Source: Mycolicibacterium sp. CBMA 234
Lineage (GTDB): Bacteria > Actinomycetota > Actinomycetes > Mycobacteriales > Mycobacteriaceae
Assembly: GCF_009729415.1 (NCBI RefSeq)
Contig: NZ_MPKW01000018.1
Span: 1 to 64,000, forward strand
Direction of reading: 5' to 3'
Length of the DNA: 64,000 nucleotides
This document shows positions 26,392 through 35,760 of this stretch, piece after piece. The position numbers and the translations under genes were made by a program. Numbering within the stretch: position 1 is the first letter of the stretch; each line of letters starts with the position of its first letter. A model generated the notes under the pieces. It saw only the letters and a program-made list of their open reading frames with translations, was not told where the DNA came from and searched no databases.

Positions 26392-26455
26392 CCTGTCATA
26401 GCTGTACCCGAGCCGGATTAAAACCTATTAAATACGAAGCATTCTTGAAATAGTC

Positions 26456-26469
26456 TGACTTTTAAGTCA
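26456..26469. promoter_or_regulatory. Candidate GntR operator between regulator and gluconate genes
   Basis: TGACTT and AAGTCA flank two central T bases, giving a 14-bp inverted repeat 38 bp before the gluconokinase start in an AT-rich intergenic stretch. Confidence 0.45.
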
Positions 26470-26507
26470 CCCTGTGTGAGGTCAACCACAGCAAGGCGGG
26501 TGCAGTA

Positions 26508-27005
26508 ATGGCATCACCCATCGTCGTCATGGGCGTTTCGGGATCCGGTAAATCGACCGTCGGAGCGGCGCTGGCGCAGCGGCTCCGCGTGCCGTTCGCC
26601 GATGCGGACGACTTTCACCCGCCCGCCAACATCGCGAAGATGTCGGCGGGTCACCCGCTGAACGACGACGATCGCCGGCCCTGGCTGGAGGCCGTCGGAC
26701 AGTGGCTGGGGGAGCACTACGACGGCGGCGTGATGAGTTGTTCGGCGCTGAAGTATCAGTACCGCGTCCAGCTGCGCGGTCACTGCCCGGATGTCCGGTT
26801 CTTGCATCTGAACGGCACGCCTGAAGTCATCGGTGCCCGGCAGGCCAGTCGGCCAGGGCACTTCATGCCGGCGTCGCTGCTGGCTTCACAGTTCGAAACC
26901 CTCGAACCACTGCGCGCCGATGAGGCCGGTGTCGTCATCGACGTGGGGCAGAGCATCGATTCGATTGTCGAGGAATACCTTTCACGTGCCGGAGGCGGCC
27001 GCTGA
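26508..27005 (+). CDS. gntK: Gluconokinase
   Basis: 165 residues, normal length for GntK. It has the Walker A motif GVSGSGKS (residues 9-16), the substrate-binding DADDFHPPANIAKMSAGHPLNDDDR, and CSALKYQYR. It phosphorylates gluconate to 6-phosphogluconate, feeding the pentose phosphate pathway. Its stop overlaps the start region of the permease by one base (TGATG), so the two are coupled. Confidence 0.94.
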   Translation: MASPIVVMGVSGSGKSTVGAALAQRLRVPFADADDFHPPANIAKMSAGHPLNDDDRRPWLEAVGQWLGEHYDGGVMSCSALKYQYRVQLRGHCPDVRFLHLNGTPEVIGARQASRPGHFMPASLLASQFETLEPLRADEAGVVIDVGQSIDSIVEEYLSRAGGGR

Positions 27006-28402
27006 TGGGAACCGCTGTCGTATTTCTGGCTGACGCACCCAAACTCGTCGAGCCCGTCGCGTCGGCCACCCAGCTGATCCTGTCGTTCGTGGCCGGCATC
27101 AGCGTCATCGTCGTGCTGATCACGCTGGTCAGGCTGCACCCGTTCCTCGCCCTCATCTTCGGCGGCATGACGGTGGGGCTGACCGCCGGGGAGAACCTCA
27201 CCGCTGTCCTCGCATCGTTCTCCGACGGATTCGGTTCGACGGCGGCCAGTGTCGGCATCTTGATTGCCCTCGGCGCGATGTTCGCCAAACTGCTCGCCGA
27301 CTCGGGTGGTGCCGACCAAATCGTCGACACCATCGTCGGTGCCGCTTCACCCCGCGCGCTGCCCTGGGCGATGGCGCTGGTCGGCGCGATCATCGGCCTG
27401 CCGATGTTCTTCGAAATCGGCCTGGTCCTGCTGATGCCGGTCATCTACCTGGTGTCGCGCCGTTCGCAGCAGTCGCTGATCACCATCGGCATTCCGGCGC
27501 TGGCGGGCCTGTCGGCCATGCACGGTTTCATTCCGCCACATCCCGGGCCGCTGACTGCCATCGGGCTCCTCAACGCGGACCTTGGCGTCACCCTCGGCCT
27601 CGGCGTCCTGGTTGCGGTCCCGACGGTCGTCGTCGCGGGTCCGCTGTTCGGCCGGCTGGCCGGCAAGTGGGTCGTCGTCGCGGCTCCGGACACCTTCGAC
27701 ACCGATCCGGAAACCCTACGGGCACATGGCAAGCGACCCTCCTTCGGCGTCACGCTGGGCTCCGTGCTGTTGCCGGTGACACTGATGCTGGGCAAGGCTC
27801 TCGTCGACATCTTCATCGCCGACAAGGCTCAATGGTTCCGCCGGATCTTCGATGCCGTGGGCACCCCGCTGGTCGCGCTGCTCATCGCCGTCGTGGTCGG
27901 CACCGTCACCCTCGGCCGGGGTGCGGGGATGGACCGCGGTGCGATCACCAAGAGCATCGAGTCGAGCCTGCCCCCGGTCGCCGGCATCTTTCTGATTGTC
28001 TCCGCCGGCGGCGGATTCAAGCAGGTGCTGGTGGACACCGGCATCGGCACGATGCTTGCGCGCTGGGCCGAGGGCGTGCACATCTCGGTGCTCGTGCTGG
28101 CGTGGGTACTCGCGGTCCTGATCCGGCTGGCCACCGGGTCAGCCACCGTCGCCACCATCACGGCGTCGTCGCTGATGCTGGGTCTGGTCCAGGGGATGGG
28201 CGCCGGCCAGCTGTCGCTGGTGGTGCTGGCCGTCGGCGCCGGTTCGCTGTTCTTCTCGCACGTGAACGACGCGGGCTTCTGGATGGTCAAGGAGTACCTC
28301 AAGCTGAGCGTCGGTCAGACGATCAAGACGTGGTCGATCATGGAGACCGTGCTGTCGGTGGCCGGGCTGGTCATGATCCTGATCCTGGATGTTTTCGTCT
28401 AG
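27005..28402 (+). CDS. gntP: Gluconate:H+ symporter (GntP family)
   Basis: 465 residues with about 12-14 membrane helices. Family motifs include LHPFLALIFGGMTVGL, GLPMFFEIGLVLLMPV, SAMHGFIPPHPGPLTAI and GAGSLFFSHVNDAGFWMVKEY. It imports gluconate for the kinase encoded just upstream, with which it is translationally coupled. The GntR gene lies divergent. The set is a complete gluconate uptake module. Confidence 0.93.
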   Translation: MGTAVVFLADAPKLVEPVASATQLILSFVAGISVIVVLITLVRLHPFLALIFGGMTVGLTAGENLTAVLASFSDGFGSTAASVGILIALGAMFAKLLADSGGADQIVDTIVGAASPRALPWAMALVGAIIGLPMFFEIGLVLLMPVIYLVSRRSQQSLITIGIPALAGLSAMHGFIPPHPGPLTAIGLLNADLGVTLGLGVLVAVPTVVVAGPLFGRLAGKWVVVAAPDTFDTDPETLRAHGKRPSFGVTLGSVLLPVTLMLGKALVDIFIADKAQWFRRIFDAVGTPLVALLIAVVVGTVTLGRGAGMDRGAITKSIESSLPPVAGIFLIVSAGGGFKQVLVDTGIGTMLARWAEGVHISVLVLAWVLAVLIRLATGSATVATITASSLMLGLVQGMGAGQLSLVVLAVGAGSLFFSHVNDAGFWMVKEYLKLSVGQTIKTWSIMETVLSVAGLVMILILDVFV

Positions 28403-28403
28403 G

Positions 28404-29465
28404 TCAGCGCCGCTGCTTCTGAACGATGATGTGCGCCACCGGAACTGGCATCGGTTCCGGTGCAGCGACGATCAATTCGATCAACGCGGCCTCTAGCGCG
28501 TCAGCGAGCTGATGCGCTCGGTTGGGGTCGGCCGGCCCCAGCGCCGAGAGCAGGGTGTCGAACACCGCCGCTCTGGTGAAGCCGACCCAGCTTTTCGCGA
28601 AAGCGATTGCGTCGCCGTCGATCTGGTACCGCTGCCAAAAGCGGTCCGGTTCGTCGGTGACCATCAGGTGGGTGATCTCCAGCCGCTCGAACCGCCCAGA
28701 TGGGGCGAACGGTGAACGGAAGTCGGCCTCGCTTCGCCCGACGATCGGCAGGTGCATGCGCCGAAGCTCGTCGTCGGTGATCAGCCGCTGCGTCCGCAGG
28801 TCGGACAGCGCCTGCATGATGCCGTCGAACAGTGGCTCGAGGCCTGGGCGTCCGTCGTCGTGCTGGCCCAAGGTCATGAGGACCAGCCGACCGCCCGGGC
28901 TCAGTTCGCGGCCGCGGAAGGCGATGAACTCGTGCCAATCGTGCGCCGCCTGCCGGGCGCACGCGGCGCGCACCCGGGCGTCGGCGCTGTAGGACGCCTG
29001 GATGTGGTCGGTGACGTCGGTCGGCATGCGGCTGAGCCAGTGAATGGCCCACGCCGACCACCCGAGGTGCACACTCTCCGACGGCAGCACCTGGCTTAGA
29101 TACGACCGTCCTACCGCCGAGGCGAACGTGGCCCGGTCGGTGCGCAGATAGCTGAACGGGTCGTCGCGCAGGGTCCGGAACATGGCGCTGAAGTCGTTGT
29201 CCGGGATATCGGTGTGCGTCACCGCGATGGGCTGCTCGGGCCGGGTCCGCTTGCGCAGGCCGACGATCCCGGCACCGATGGGCAGCAGGCCGTTATGCGC
29301 GTTGCCGCAGCCGTACTCGGCGATCACCACCGGCTGCGGCGCGGGCGGGATCGGCACCTCGGCGGCCGCCAGCTCGAAAAGCTTTGTGGCCGTGCGTAGT
29401 CCAACGGTCTGTAGCCGCGAACTCCCGAGCGGGTCGGGCTGCACCACCACGCTGGACTCGGGCAT
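28404..29465 (-). CDS. SABATH-family SAM-dependent carboxyl methyltransferase (fatty acid methyltransferase-like)
   Basis: 353 residues. The SAM-binding region is VVIAEYGCGNAHNGLLPIG; further markers are VHLGWSAWAIHWLSRMP and PGGRLVLMTLGQHDDGRPGLEPLFDGI. These are the signatures of plant-type SABATH methyltransferases, which make methyl esters of carboxylic acids. Mycobacteria have a characterised relative that methylates free fatty acids (FAMT of M. marinum), so a fatty-acid substrate is likely but inferred. It is convergent with gntP, with one base between stop codons. Confidence 0.85.
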   Translation of the reverse strand: MPESSVVVQPDPLGSSRLQTVGLRTATKLFELAAAEVPIPPAPQPVVIAEYGCGNAHNGLLPIGAGIVGLRKRTRPEQPIAVTHTDIPDNDFSAMFRTLRDDPFSYLRTDRATFASAVGRSYLSQVLPSESVHLGWSAWAIHWLSRMPTDVTDHIQASYSADARVRAACARQAAHDWHEFIAFRGRELSPGGRLVLMTLGQHDDGRPGLEPLFDGIMQALSDLRTQRLITDDELRRMHLPIVGRSEADFRSPFAPSGRFERLEITHLMVTDEPDRFWQRYQIDGDAIAFAKSWVGFTRAAVFDTLLSALGPADPNRAHQLADALEAALIELIVAAPEPMPVPVAHIIVQKQRR

Positions 29466-29515
29466 GATTCACGGTAGCGCCGCTGGCTGTGTGGCGCGCT
29501 TCGAACGCGCCCCGG

Positions 29516-30154
29516 TTAGTGGCCTCGGGCCACCCATTCGTCATAGTTCACCAGTTCGCCACCGATGGTGGTGGTGTCGCCGTGGCCGGTGTACACAACG
29601 GTGTCCTCAGGCAGTTTGCCGAGTTTCTCGGAAATCGACGCCAGGATGGTCGGGAAGTCCGAGAACGAACGGCCGGTCGCACCGGGACCACCGTGGAACA
29701 GGGTGTCGCCGGAGATCACTGCGCCAAGCTCAGGGACGTGCCAGCACACCGAACCAGGGGAGTGTCCGGGAGTGTGGATGGCGTGGATATCGAGCCCGCC
29801 GACCGTCAGCACCTGGTTTTCGGCCACTGTGTGAAAAGGATTGTCCGGGTGGACAACCCGCCACAGCATCTCGTCGGCCGGATGCAGCAGCACGGGCGCG
29901 TCGAGGGCCGCCGACAACTCGGGTGCGACGGTGATGTGGTCGTTGTGGCCGTGCGTGCAGACCACGGCCACCACGTTGCGGCCGTTCACCGCCTCGATGA
30001 TGGGCGCGGCGGTGTGGGCGGCGTCGAACACGACGACATCCTTGTCGTCGCCGACGAGCCAGATGTTGTTGTCGACGTCCCAGGTGCCGCCGTCGAGGCT
30101 GAAGGTGCCGCTGGTGACGACCCGCTGGATATTGCTGCGCTGGATGTCGCTCAT
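29516..30154 (-). CDS. Metallo-beta-lactamase-fold hydrolase of the mycothiol formaldehyde pathway
   Basis: 212 residues with the MBL metal-binding motif THGHNDH, a second His in HTPGHSPGS, Asp in VISGDTLF, and a late His in [13 protein letters not shown]. It follows the mycothiol-dependent dehydrogenase with a 4-base overlap (ATGA), as Rv2260 follows mscR (Rv2259) in M. tuberculosis. By analogy with glutathione-dependent systems it may hydrolyse S-formylmycothiol; that is inference. Confidence 0.85.
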   Translation of the reverse strand: MSDIQRSNIQRVVTSGTFSLDGGTWDVDNNIWLVGDDKDVVVFDAAHTAAPIIEAVNGRNVVAVVCTHGHNDHITVAPELSAALDAPVLLHPADEMLWRVVHPDNPFHTVAENQVLTVGGLDIHAIHTPGHSPGSVCWHVPELGAVISGDTLFHGGPGATGRSFSDFPTILASISEKLGKLPEDTVVYTGHGDTTTIGGELVNYDEWVARGH

Positions 30155-31239
30155 TTCAGGACGACCACCGAGCGCAGCACCTCACCGGAGTGCATCTTGT
30201 CGAAGGCGTCCTCGATCTGGTCCAAGCCGATGCGTTCAGTGACGAACTTGTCCAGCGGCAGCCGGCCCTGCAGGTACAGGCTGATCAGGGTGGGGAAGTC
30301 GCGCTCGGGCAGGCAGTCGCCGTACCAAGACGACTTCAGGGCGCCACCGCGCGAGAAGAAGTCGATCAGTGGCATCTCGAGTGTCATATCGGGCGTCGGA
30401 ACACCAACCAGGACAACGGTTCCCGCGAGATCGCGGGCGTAGAACGCCTGCTTCCAGGTCTCGGGCCGGCCGACCGCGTCGATCACCACGTCGGCGCCGA
30501 AGCCGTCGGTCAGATCCTGGATGGTCTCGACAGGGTCCAGGTCGCGGGCGTTGATGGTGTGGGTAGCGCCGAATTCGCGGGCCCAGTGCAGCTTCTTGGA
30601 GTCGGTGTCGACTGCGATGATCCGCTTGGCGCCGACCAGCGCGGCGCCCGCGATGGCGGCATCGCCCACGCCGCCGCAGCCGATGACGGCGACCGTGTCG
30701 TCGCGGGTGACGTTGCCGGTGTTGATGGCCGCGCCGATGCCCGCCATCACGCCGCAGCCCAGCAGACCCGCCACGGCGGGATCGGCCTCGGCGTCGACCT
30801 TGGTGCACTGCCGCTCATGAACCAGGGTCTTGTCGGCGAAGGCGCCGATGCCCAGCGCCGGGGTCAGCTCGGTGCCGTCGGTCAGCGTCATCTTCTGGGT
30901 GGCGTTGAACGTGTCGAAGCACAAGTGCGGGCGGCCGCGCTTGCAGGCTCGGCATTCGCCGCAGACTGCCCGCCAGTTGAGGATGACGAAATCGCCTGGC
31001 TCGACATGGGTTACGCCTTCGCCGACCGACTCGACTGTGCCGGCGGCCTCGTGGCCGAGCAGGAACGGGTACTCGTCGTTGATACCGCCCTCGCGGTAGG
31101 TCAGGTCGGTGTGGCAGACGCCGCAGGCAACAATGTCGACGACGACCTCGCCCGGTCCGGGGTCAGGGATGACGATGTCGACCAGCTCGATGGGCTGTTT
31201 CTTGGTCCGGGAGATGACTCCGCGCACTGTCTGACTCAT
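30151..31239 (-). CDS. mscR: S-(hydroxymethyl)mycothiol dehydrogenase / S-nitrosomycothiol reductase
   Basis: 362 residues, class III-like zinc alcohol dehydrogenase. It has catalytic zinc residues in [14 protein letters not shown] and [12 protein letters not shown], structural zinc loop [15 protein letters not shown], and the NAD-binding [14 protein letters not shown]. It closely matches MscR, which oxidises the formaldehyde adduct of mycothiol and reduces S-nitrosomycothiol. It is coupled to the MBL-fold gene downstream. Confidence 0.92.
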   Translation of the reverse strand: MSQTVRGVISRTKKQPIELVDIVIPDPGPGEVVVDIVACGVCHTDLTYREGGINDEYPFLLGHEAAGTVESVGEGVTHVEPGDFVILNWRAVCGECRACKRGRPHLCFDTFNATQKMTLTDGTELTPALGIGAFADKTLVHERQCTKVDAEADPAVAGLLGCGVMAGIGAAINTGNVTRDDTVAVIGCGGVGDAAIAGAALVGAKRIIAVDTDSKKLHWAREFGATHTINARDLDPVETIQDLTDGFGADVVIDAVGRPETWKQAFYARDLAGTVVLVGVPTPDMTLEMPLIDFFSRGGALKSSWYGDCLPERDFPTLISLYLQGRLPLDKFVTERIGLDQIEDAFDKMHSGEVLRSVVVLK

Positions 31240-31351
31240 GGCTATAACTTAATGCCTGCCATCTGAGCCGGAATAGTGTCTATACCGCTGTCCGGTTATC
31301 GGAGACTTGGCCGTTGCCCGCAGGGGAGCGGGCTGTGACAGGGTCGTCACC

Positions 31352-32170
31352 GTGACCGCACTCGAGCTGTTGGATTCCTGGCCGGTACCGCACGCCGCAG
31401 CCGCAGTGGTGTCGCCGGCGGGCTTGATCGCCGCACACGGACCCGTCGACCGCGCGTTCCGGCTGGCTTCGGTGACCAAGCCGCTCGTCGCGCGTGCCGC
31501 GCAGGTAGCCGTCGAAGAGGGTGTGGTCGAGCTGGATACCCCGGCCGGACCATCTGGCTCGACGGTGCGCCATTTGCTGGCACATACGTCCGGGCTGGCG
31601 ATGCAGACCGCCGACGTCATCGCCGCGCCCGGCGCCCGGCGCATCTACTCCAATGCCGGGTTCGCGGTGCTGGCTCAGGTGCTGGAGGCGGAGTCGGGAA
31701 TCGACTTCGGGCAGTACCTGCAAGAAGCCGTGTTCGAGCCGCTGGGCATGGCCGACTCGGATCTGCCCGGTGGGGCTGAGACCGCCGGGTATGGCGGGTG
31801 GTCGACCGTGACCGACCTGGTGGCGTTCGCCGGTGATCTCCTGCGTCCGGCGCTGGTGTCGGAGAAGATGCACGCGGACGCGACGTCGGTGCAGTTCCCC
31901 GGGTTGGACGGGGTGCTGCCGGGCTTCGGATCGCAGCGTCCCAACGACTGGGGGCTGGGCTTCGAAATCCGGGACGGTAAGAGCCCGCACTGGACGGCCG
32001 CGGGTAACTCGGGCCGGACGTTCGGCCACTTCGGCCAGTCGGGGACGTTCCTGTGGGTGGATCCCGAGGTGCACCTCGCGCTGATCGTGCTGACCGACCG
32101 GGATTTCGGGGACTGGACGTACGGGCTGTGGCCGGCGATATCGGACGCGGTACTCGGCGAATTCCGCTAG
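31352..32170 (+). CDS. Serine hydrolase, beta-lactamase/penicillin-binding fold
   Basis: 272 residues from GTG 31352 (MTALELLDSWPVPHA). Catalytic motifs are SVTK (Ser40, Lys43), YSN (about 105-107) and HFGQSGT near the end in place of KTG. No signal peptide, so it is probably cytosolic and an esterase or DD-peptidase relative and not a secreted beta-lactamase. The start is chosen for the family-like N-terminus; an upstream ATG at 31307 is possible. It is convergent with the purine permease. Confidence 0.8.
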   Translation: MTALELLDSWPVPHAAAAVVSPAGLIAAHGPVDRAFRLASVTKPLVARAAQVAVEEGVVELDTPAGPSGSTVRHLLAHTSGLAMQTADVIAAPGARRIYSNAGFAVLAQVLEAESGIDFGQYLQEAVFEPLGMADSDLPGGAETAGYGGWSTVTDLVAFAGDLLRPALVSEKMHADATSVQFPGLDGVLPGFGSQRPNDWGLGFEIRDGKSPHWTAAGNSGRTFGHFGQSGTFLWVDPEVHLALIVLTDRDFGDWTYGLWPAISDAVLGEFR

Positions 32171-32182
32171 CGAATATGCCCG

Positions 32183-33601
32183 CTAGCGGACGACGCCGAT
32201 CAAGCTGTCGATCCAGCCGCGCGCGAAGAACAGCAGGAAACCGGCAGCCACGATCCACAACAGTGGGCTGATCTCTTTGATGCGGCCAGATGCTGCGCGC
32301 AATACGGCCCAGGCGATGAAGCCGACGCCGATGCCGTTGGCGATCGAATACGACAGCGGCATGACGGCCACCGTCAGCACCACCGGCAGGGCGACCGAGA
32401 AGTCGGAGAAGTCGATCTCGCGCAGCACCGAGACCATCAGGGTGCCGACGATCACCAGCGCGGCTGCGGCGACCTCGGTGGGCACGATCTCGGTCAGCGG
32501 CGTCAAGAACATCGCGGCCAAGAACAACCCGCCGGTCACCAGGCTGGCCAGGCCGGTACGTGCACCCTCGCCGATGCCGGTACCGGATTCGACGAACACT
32601 GTGTTCGACGATGCCGACACCGTGCCACCGACGACGGCGCCGGCACCCTCGATCACCAGCGCGGATTGCAGCCGCGGGAAGTTGCCGTGCTCGTCGGCCA
32701 GGCCGGCCTGCCGGGACAGGCCCGTCATGGTGCCCATGGCGTCGAAGAAGTTGGTGAACAGCAGGGTGAACACCAGCATCAGCGCAGCCAGGGCGCCGAT
32801 CCGGCCGAAACTCCCGAAATCGACCTGACCGATCAGCGACAGATTCGGCACCGCAAACGGCGAACCGGACAGTGTGGGGACCGACAGGCTCCAGCCGCCG
32901 GGTTTTTCGGTCGCGGAGCCGAGATGCCAGATCGCTTCGATGATCGCGGCCAGCGCGGTACCCGAGATCAGCCCGATCAGGATGCCGCCGCGCACCTTGC
33001 GGGCGACGAGGACACCTGAGGTCAAGAGGGTGAAGACGAACACCAGCGTTGGCACCGCGCGGACCGAGCCCATGCCGTGGGCGCCGAGGCCCAGCGGTGG
33101 CGACGGATGGCCCGTGGAGGCGACGAACCCGGCGTCAACCAGGCCGATGAACATGATGAACAACCCGATACCTGCGGTGATCGCCAATTTCAGCGGCATG
33201 GGGACGGCGTCGAAGATCATCCGGCGCAGCCCGGTGACGGCCATCGCGACGATGATCAGGCCTTCGATGACCACCAGGCCCATCGCCTCGGGCCAGGTCA
33301 GCACGCCGACCACGGAACTGGCCAGGAACGAGTTGATGCCCAGCCCGGCGGCGAACGCGAACGGGAGGCGGGCGACGACGCCGAACAGGATGGTCATCGC
33401 CCCTGCTGCCAGCGAGGTCACTGCCGAGACCTGGGTGAAAACGAGTTTGTGCCCGGCGACGTCTGCCGTGCTGGACAAGATGATGGGGTTCAGCACGATG
33501 ATGTAGGCCATCGCAATGAAAGTCACGAGTCCGCCGCGTAGCTCGGCGGCAACCGTCGAACCGCGTGCGGAGATTTCGAAGAACCGGTCCAGGGCAGTCA
33601 C
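32183..33601 (-). CDS. NCS2-family purine permease (AzgA/PbuG-like)
   Basis: 472 residues from GTG 33601 (MTALDRFFEISARGSTVAAELRGG). About 12-14 membrane helices. Family signatures include FIAMAYIIVLNPIIL, AGLGINSFLASSV, GTMTGLSRQAGL and the NTVFVESGTGIGEGARTGLASLV region. Relatives import hypoxanthine, guanine or adenine with protons. A longer frame upstream exists but the family normally begins with LDRFFxxxxRGST. Confidence 0.88.
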   Translation of the reverse strand: MTALDRFFEISARGSTVAAELRGGLVTFIAMAYIIVLNPIILSSTADVAGHKLVFTQVSAVTSLAAGAMTILFGVVARLPFAFAAGLGINSFLASSVVGVLTWPEAMGLVVIEGLIIVAMAVTGLRRMIFDAVPMPLKLAITAGIGLFIMFIGLVDAGFVASTGHPSPPLGLGAHGMGSVRAVPTLVFVFTLLTSGVLVARKVRGGILIGLISGTALAAIIEAIWHLGSATEKPGGWSLSVPTLSGSPFAVPNLSLIGQVDFGSFGRIGALAALMLVFTLLFTNFFDAMGTMTGLSRQAGLADEHGNFPRLQSALVIEGAGAVVGGTVSASSNTVFVESGTGIGEGARTGLASLVTGGLFLAAMFLTPLTEIVPTEVAAAALVIVGTLMVSVLREIDFSDFSVALPVVLTVAVMPLSYSIANGIGVGFIAWAVLRAASGRIKEISPLLWIVAAGFLLFFARGWIDSLIGVVR

Positions 33602-33777
33602 GGTTAGAAGATAGTGGGCGAACGGCCCGATCCTGAGGCACCCCTGAGAGATTGTGCGACAGACTAGCGCAACAGCGGCATCACGCGGCACAATAGACAC
33701 GCACTAAACAACTGCAACAATTCGGCAACACCAGGTCGTTGGGGAAGACGTCCCTCGTGGAGCTGAAGGAGCAGATG

Positions 33778-34293
33778 ATGCGTGCGACGAACCAACTCGC
33801 CGACGCGACGACGGGCGTGGTGTATATCCATGCCTCTCCCGCGGCGGTATGCCCGCATGTTGAGTGGGCGCTGTCGTCGACCCTGTCGGCGCGGGCGAAC
33901 CTTAAGTGGACGCCGCAGCCCGCCATGCCCGGGCAGTTGCGCGCCATCACCAACTGGATGGGACCGGTCGGTACCGGGGCCCAGCTGGCCAGCGCCTTGC
34001 GCTCGTGGTCGGTGCTGCGCTTCGAGGTGACCGAGGATCCGAGTGTCGGCGTTGACGGACACCGCTGGTGCCACACCCCGACTCTGGGCTTGTGGAGCGG
34101 ATCGATGAGCGCTAACGGCGACACGATGGTCGGCGAGCAGCGGTTGCGGACGCTGATGTCGTCCGGCGCCGACATGCTGGCCGCCGATCTTGACACCGTG
34201 CTGGGCACTGCGTGGGACGAGGCTCTTGAGCCCTACCGCGGCGGTGGCGCCGAAGTCGGAGAGGTCAGCTGGCTGAACCGGGGTGTGGGGTAG
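33778..34293 (+). CDS. DUF3145 family protein
   Basis: 171 residues from ATG 33778, preceded by AAGGAG six bases away; a tandem ATG at 33775 is less well placed. The sequence MRATNQLADATTGVVYIHASPAAVCPHVEWALS is the well-conserved N-terminus of this actinobacterial family. It has no membrane segment and no known function. It is divergent from the purine permease across a 176-bp gap. Confidence 0.85.
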   Translation: MRATNQLADATTGVVYIHASPAAVCPHVEWALSSTLSARANLKWTPQPAMPGQLRAITNWMGPVGTGAQLASALRSWSVLRFEVTEDPSVGVDGHRWCHTPTLGLWSGSMSANGDTMVGEQRLRTLMSSGADMLAADLDTVLGTAWDEALEPYRGGGAEVGEVSWLNRGVG

Positions 34294-34302
34294 GTCTGGG
34301 AC

Positions 34303-35760
34303 TCACCTGACCCGGTAGTGCTCGGGCTCCGGCTCGGTCAGCATCGTGGTCAGCGTGCCGCGGTCGAACGGCCACAGGTCGATGGTGCCGCCTTCGCTGA
34401 AGTACCAGGAATTGCAACCGGTGTTCCACACCGTCGGCTCCATGGCTTCGACTGCCGCAGCGTTGAACTCGTCGGTGGCCTCGTCGGTCACCTCGACTTC
34501 ATTGATCTCACCGCGCTCAAACCGCTTGAGCCACTTCACGATGTACCGCGCTGTGAGTTCGGCGGTGTACTGGAGTGAGATGGACCCCGTCGGCGAGTTC
34601 GGGCCGAGCACGGTGAACAGATTCGGGAAGCCCGGAATCGCGGTCATGCGGTAGGCGCGGGGGCCTTTGACCCAGGCGTCGTCCAGGGTGACACCGTCGC
34701 GACCCACCACCTGCATCGGGCGCATGTAGTTGTGAGCCTGAAAACCGGTGGCCAGCACGGCGATATCGATCTCATGGTGCTCACCCTCGGTGGTACGGAT
34801 ACCGGTCGGGGTGAATGCGGCGATGCGGTCGGTGACCAGTTCGGCATTCGGAGCGGTGATTGCCTGGTAATAGGTGCCCGACAACACCTGTCGCTTGCAG
34901 AGGGGTTGGTAGTCGGGCGTGAGCTCGGCGCGCAGCTTCGGATCGCGAATCTGGGCCCGCAGGCTGAGGCGGGCGTACTGCTGCACCAGCTTGCGGCGCC
35001 AGGTCGGCTTGGTCACGATGTCGACGAGAACGCTTGAGCCCCAAAGCGGTATGCGTTCGGCGATGGCATGGTGCAGTTGCGGCAGGGCGCGTAGCAGTGC
35101 GGTGACAGCACCCAGTTGCGGCAGTTTCATCGGTGCCCACAACATCCACTGTGGAGACCGCGCGAAATGCAGCAGCTTGCCGGCCTTCGGTTGCAACGCC
35201 GAAACCACTTGCACCCCGGTCGATCCGGTGCCGACCACCGCGATGCGCTTGCCGGTGGTCTCCAGCTCGGGGTTCCACCGCGCGGTATGCACGATGGTCC
35301 CGTCGAAGGTGTCCATGCCGGGGATGTCCGGCGTGAAGGGGTGATGCAGCACGCCCGTGGCGCAGATGACGAAATCGGCTGTCAGCGTTTCGTTGTCGGT
35401 GGTCACCGTCCAGGTGTGAGCGTCCTGGTCGTAGTGCAAGGCCGTGACTTCGGTGTTCAGTCGGAGGTGTTTGTCGAGCCCGAACTGCTCGACGACGTCG
35501 CGGTGATACTCCCGAATCTCCTCGCCGCCCGCCCAGATGTGACTCCAGTCGGGCTTGGGGGCGAAGGCGAACTGGTAGATGTGCGACGGTACGTCGCATG
35601 TCAGCCCGGGGTAGCGGTTCCAGTGCCAGACCCCGCCGACGTCCGAACCCTTCTCCAGGATGGTGAAGTTGGTGAACCCGGCCTGCTGAAAGGTGTAAGC
35701 GGAGGCGATTCCGGCTACGCCGGCGCCGATGATGACGATGCGCGGATCACGGTTGCTCAT
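34303..35760 (-). CDS. FAD-dependent monooxygenase (Baeyer-Villiger/FMO type)
   Basis: 485 residues. FAD-binding GAGVAG (12-17), the Baeyer-Villiger fingerprint FDGTIVHTARW (about 150-160), NADPH-binding VVGTGSTGVQV and a late ATGFQAHNY. The family oxygenates ketones to esters or attacks heteroatoms. It ends an operon of SDR-patatin-monooxygenase; its ATG overlaps the patatin stop by one base (TGATG). The set recalls the M. tuberculosis mymA locus, where a monooxygenase, lipase and SDR modify envelope lipids. Confidence 0.9.
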   Translation of the reverse strand: MSNRDPRIVIIGAGVAGIASAYTFQQAGFTNFTILEKGSDVGGVWHWNRYPGLTCDVPSHIYQFAFAPKPDWSHIWAGGEEIREYHRDVVEQFGLDKHLRLNTEVTALHYDQDAHTWTVTTDNETLTADFVICATGVLHHPFTPDIPGMDTFDGTIVHTARWNPELETTGKRIAVVGTGSTGVQVVSALQPKAGKLLHFARSPQWMLWAPMKLPQLGAVTALLRALPQLHHAIAERIPLWGSSVLVDIVTKPTWRRKLVQQYARLSLRAQIRDPKLRAELTPDYQPLCKRQVLSGTYYQAITAPNAELVTDRIAAFTPTGIRTTEGEHHEIDIAVLATGFQAHNYMRPMQVVGRDGVTLDDAWVKGPRAYRMTAIPGFPNLFTVLGPNSPTGSISLQYTAELTARYIVKWLKRFERGEINEVEVTDEATDEFNAAAVEAMEPTVWNTGCNSWYFSEGGTIDLWPFDRGTLTTMLTEPEPEHYRVR

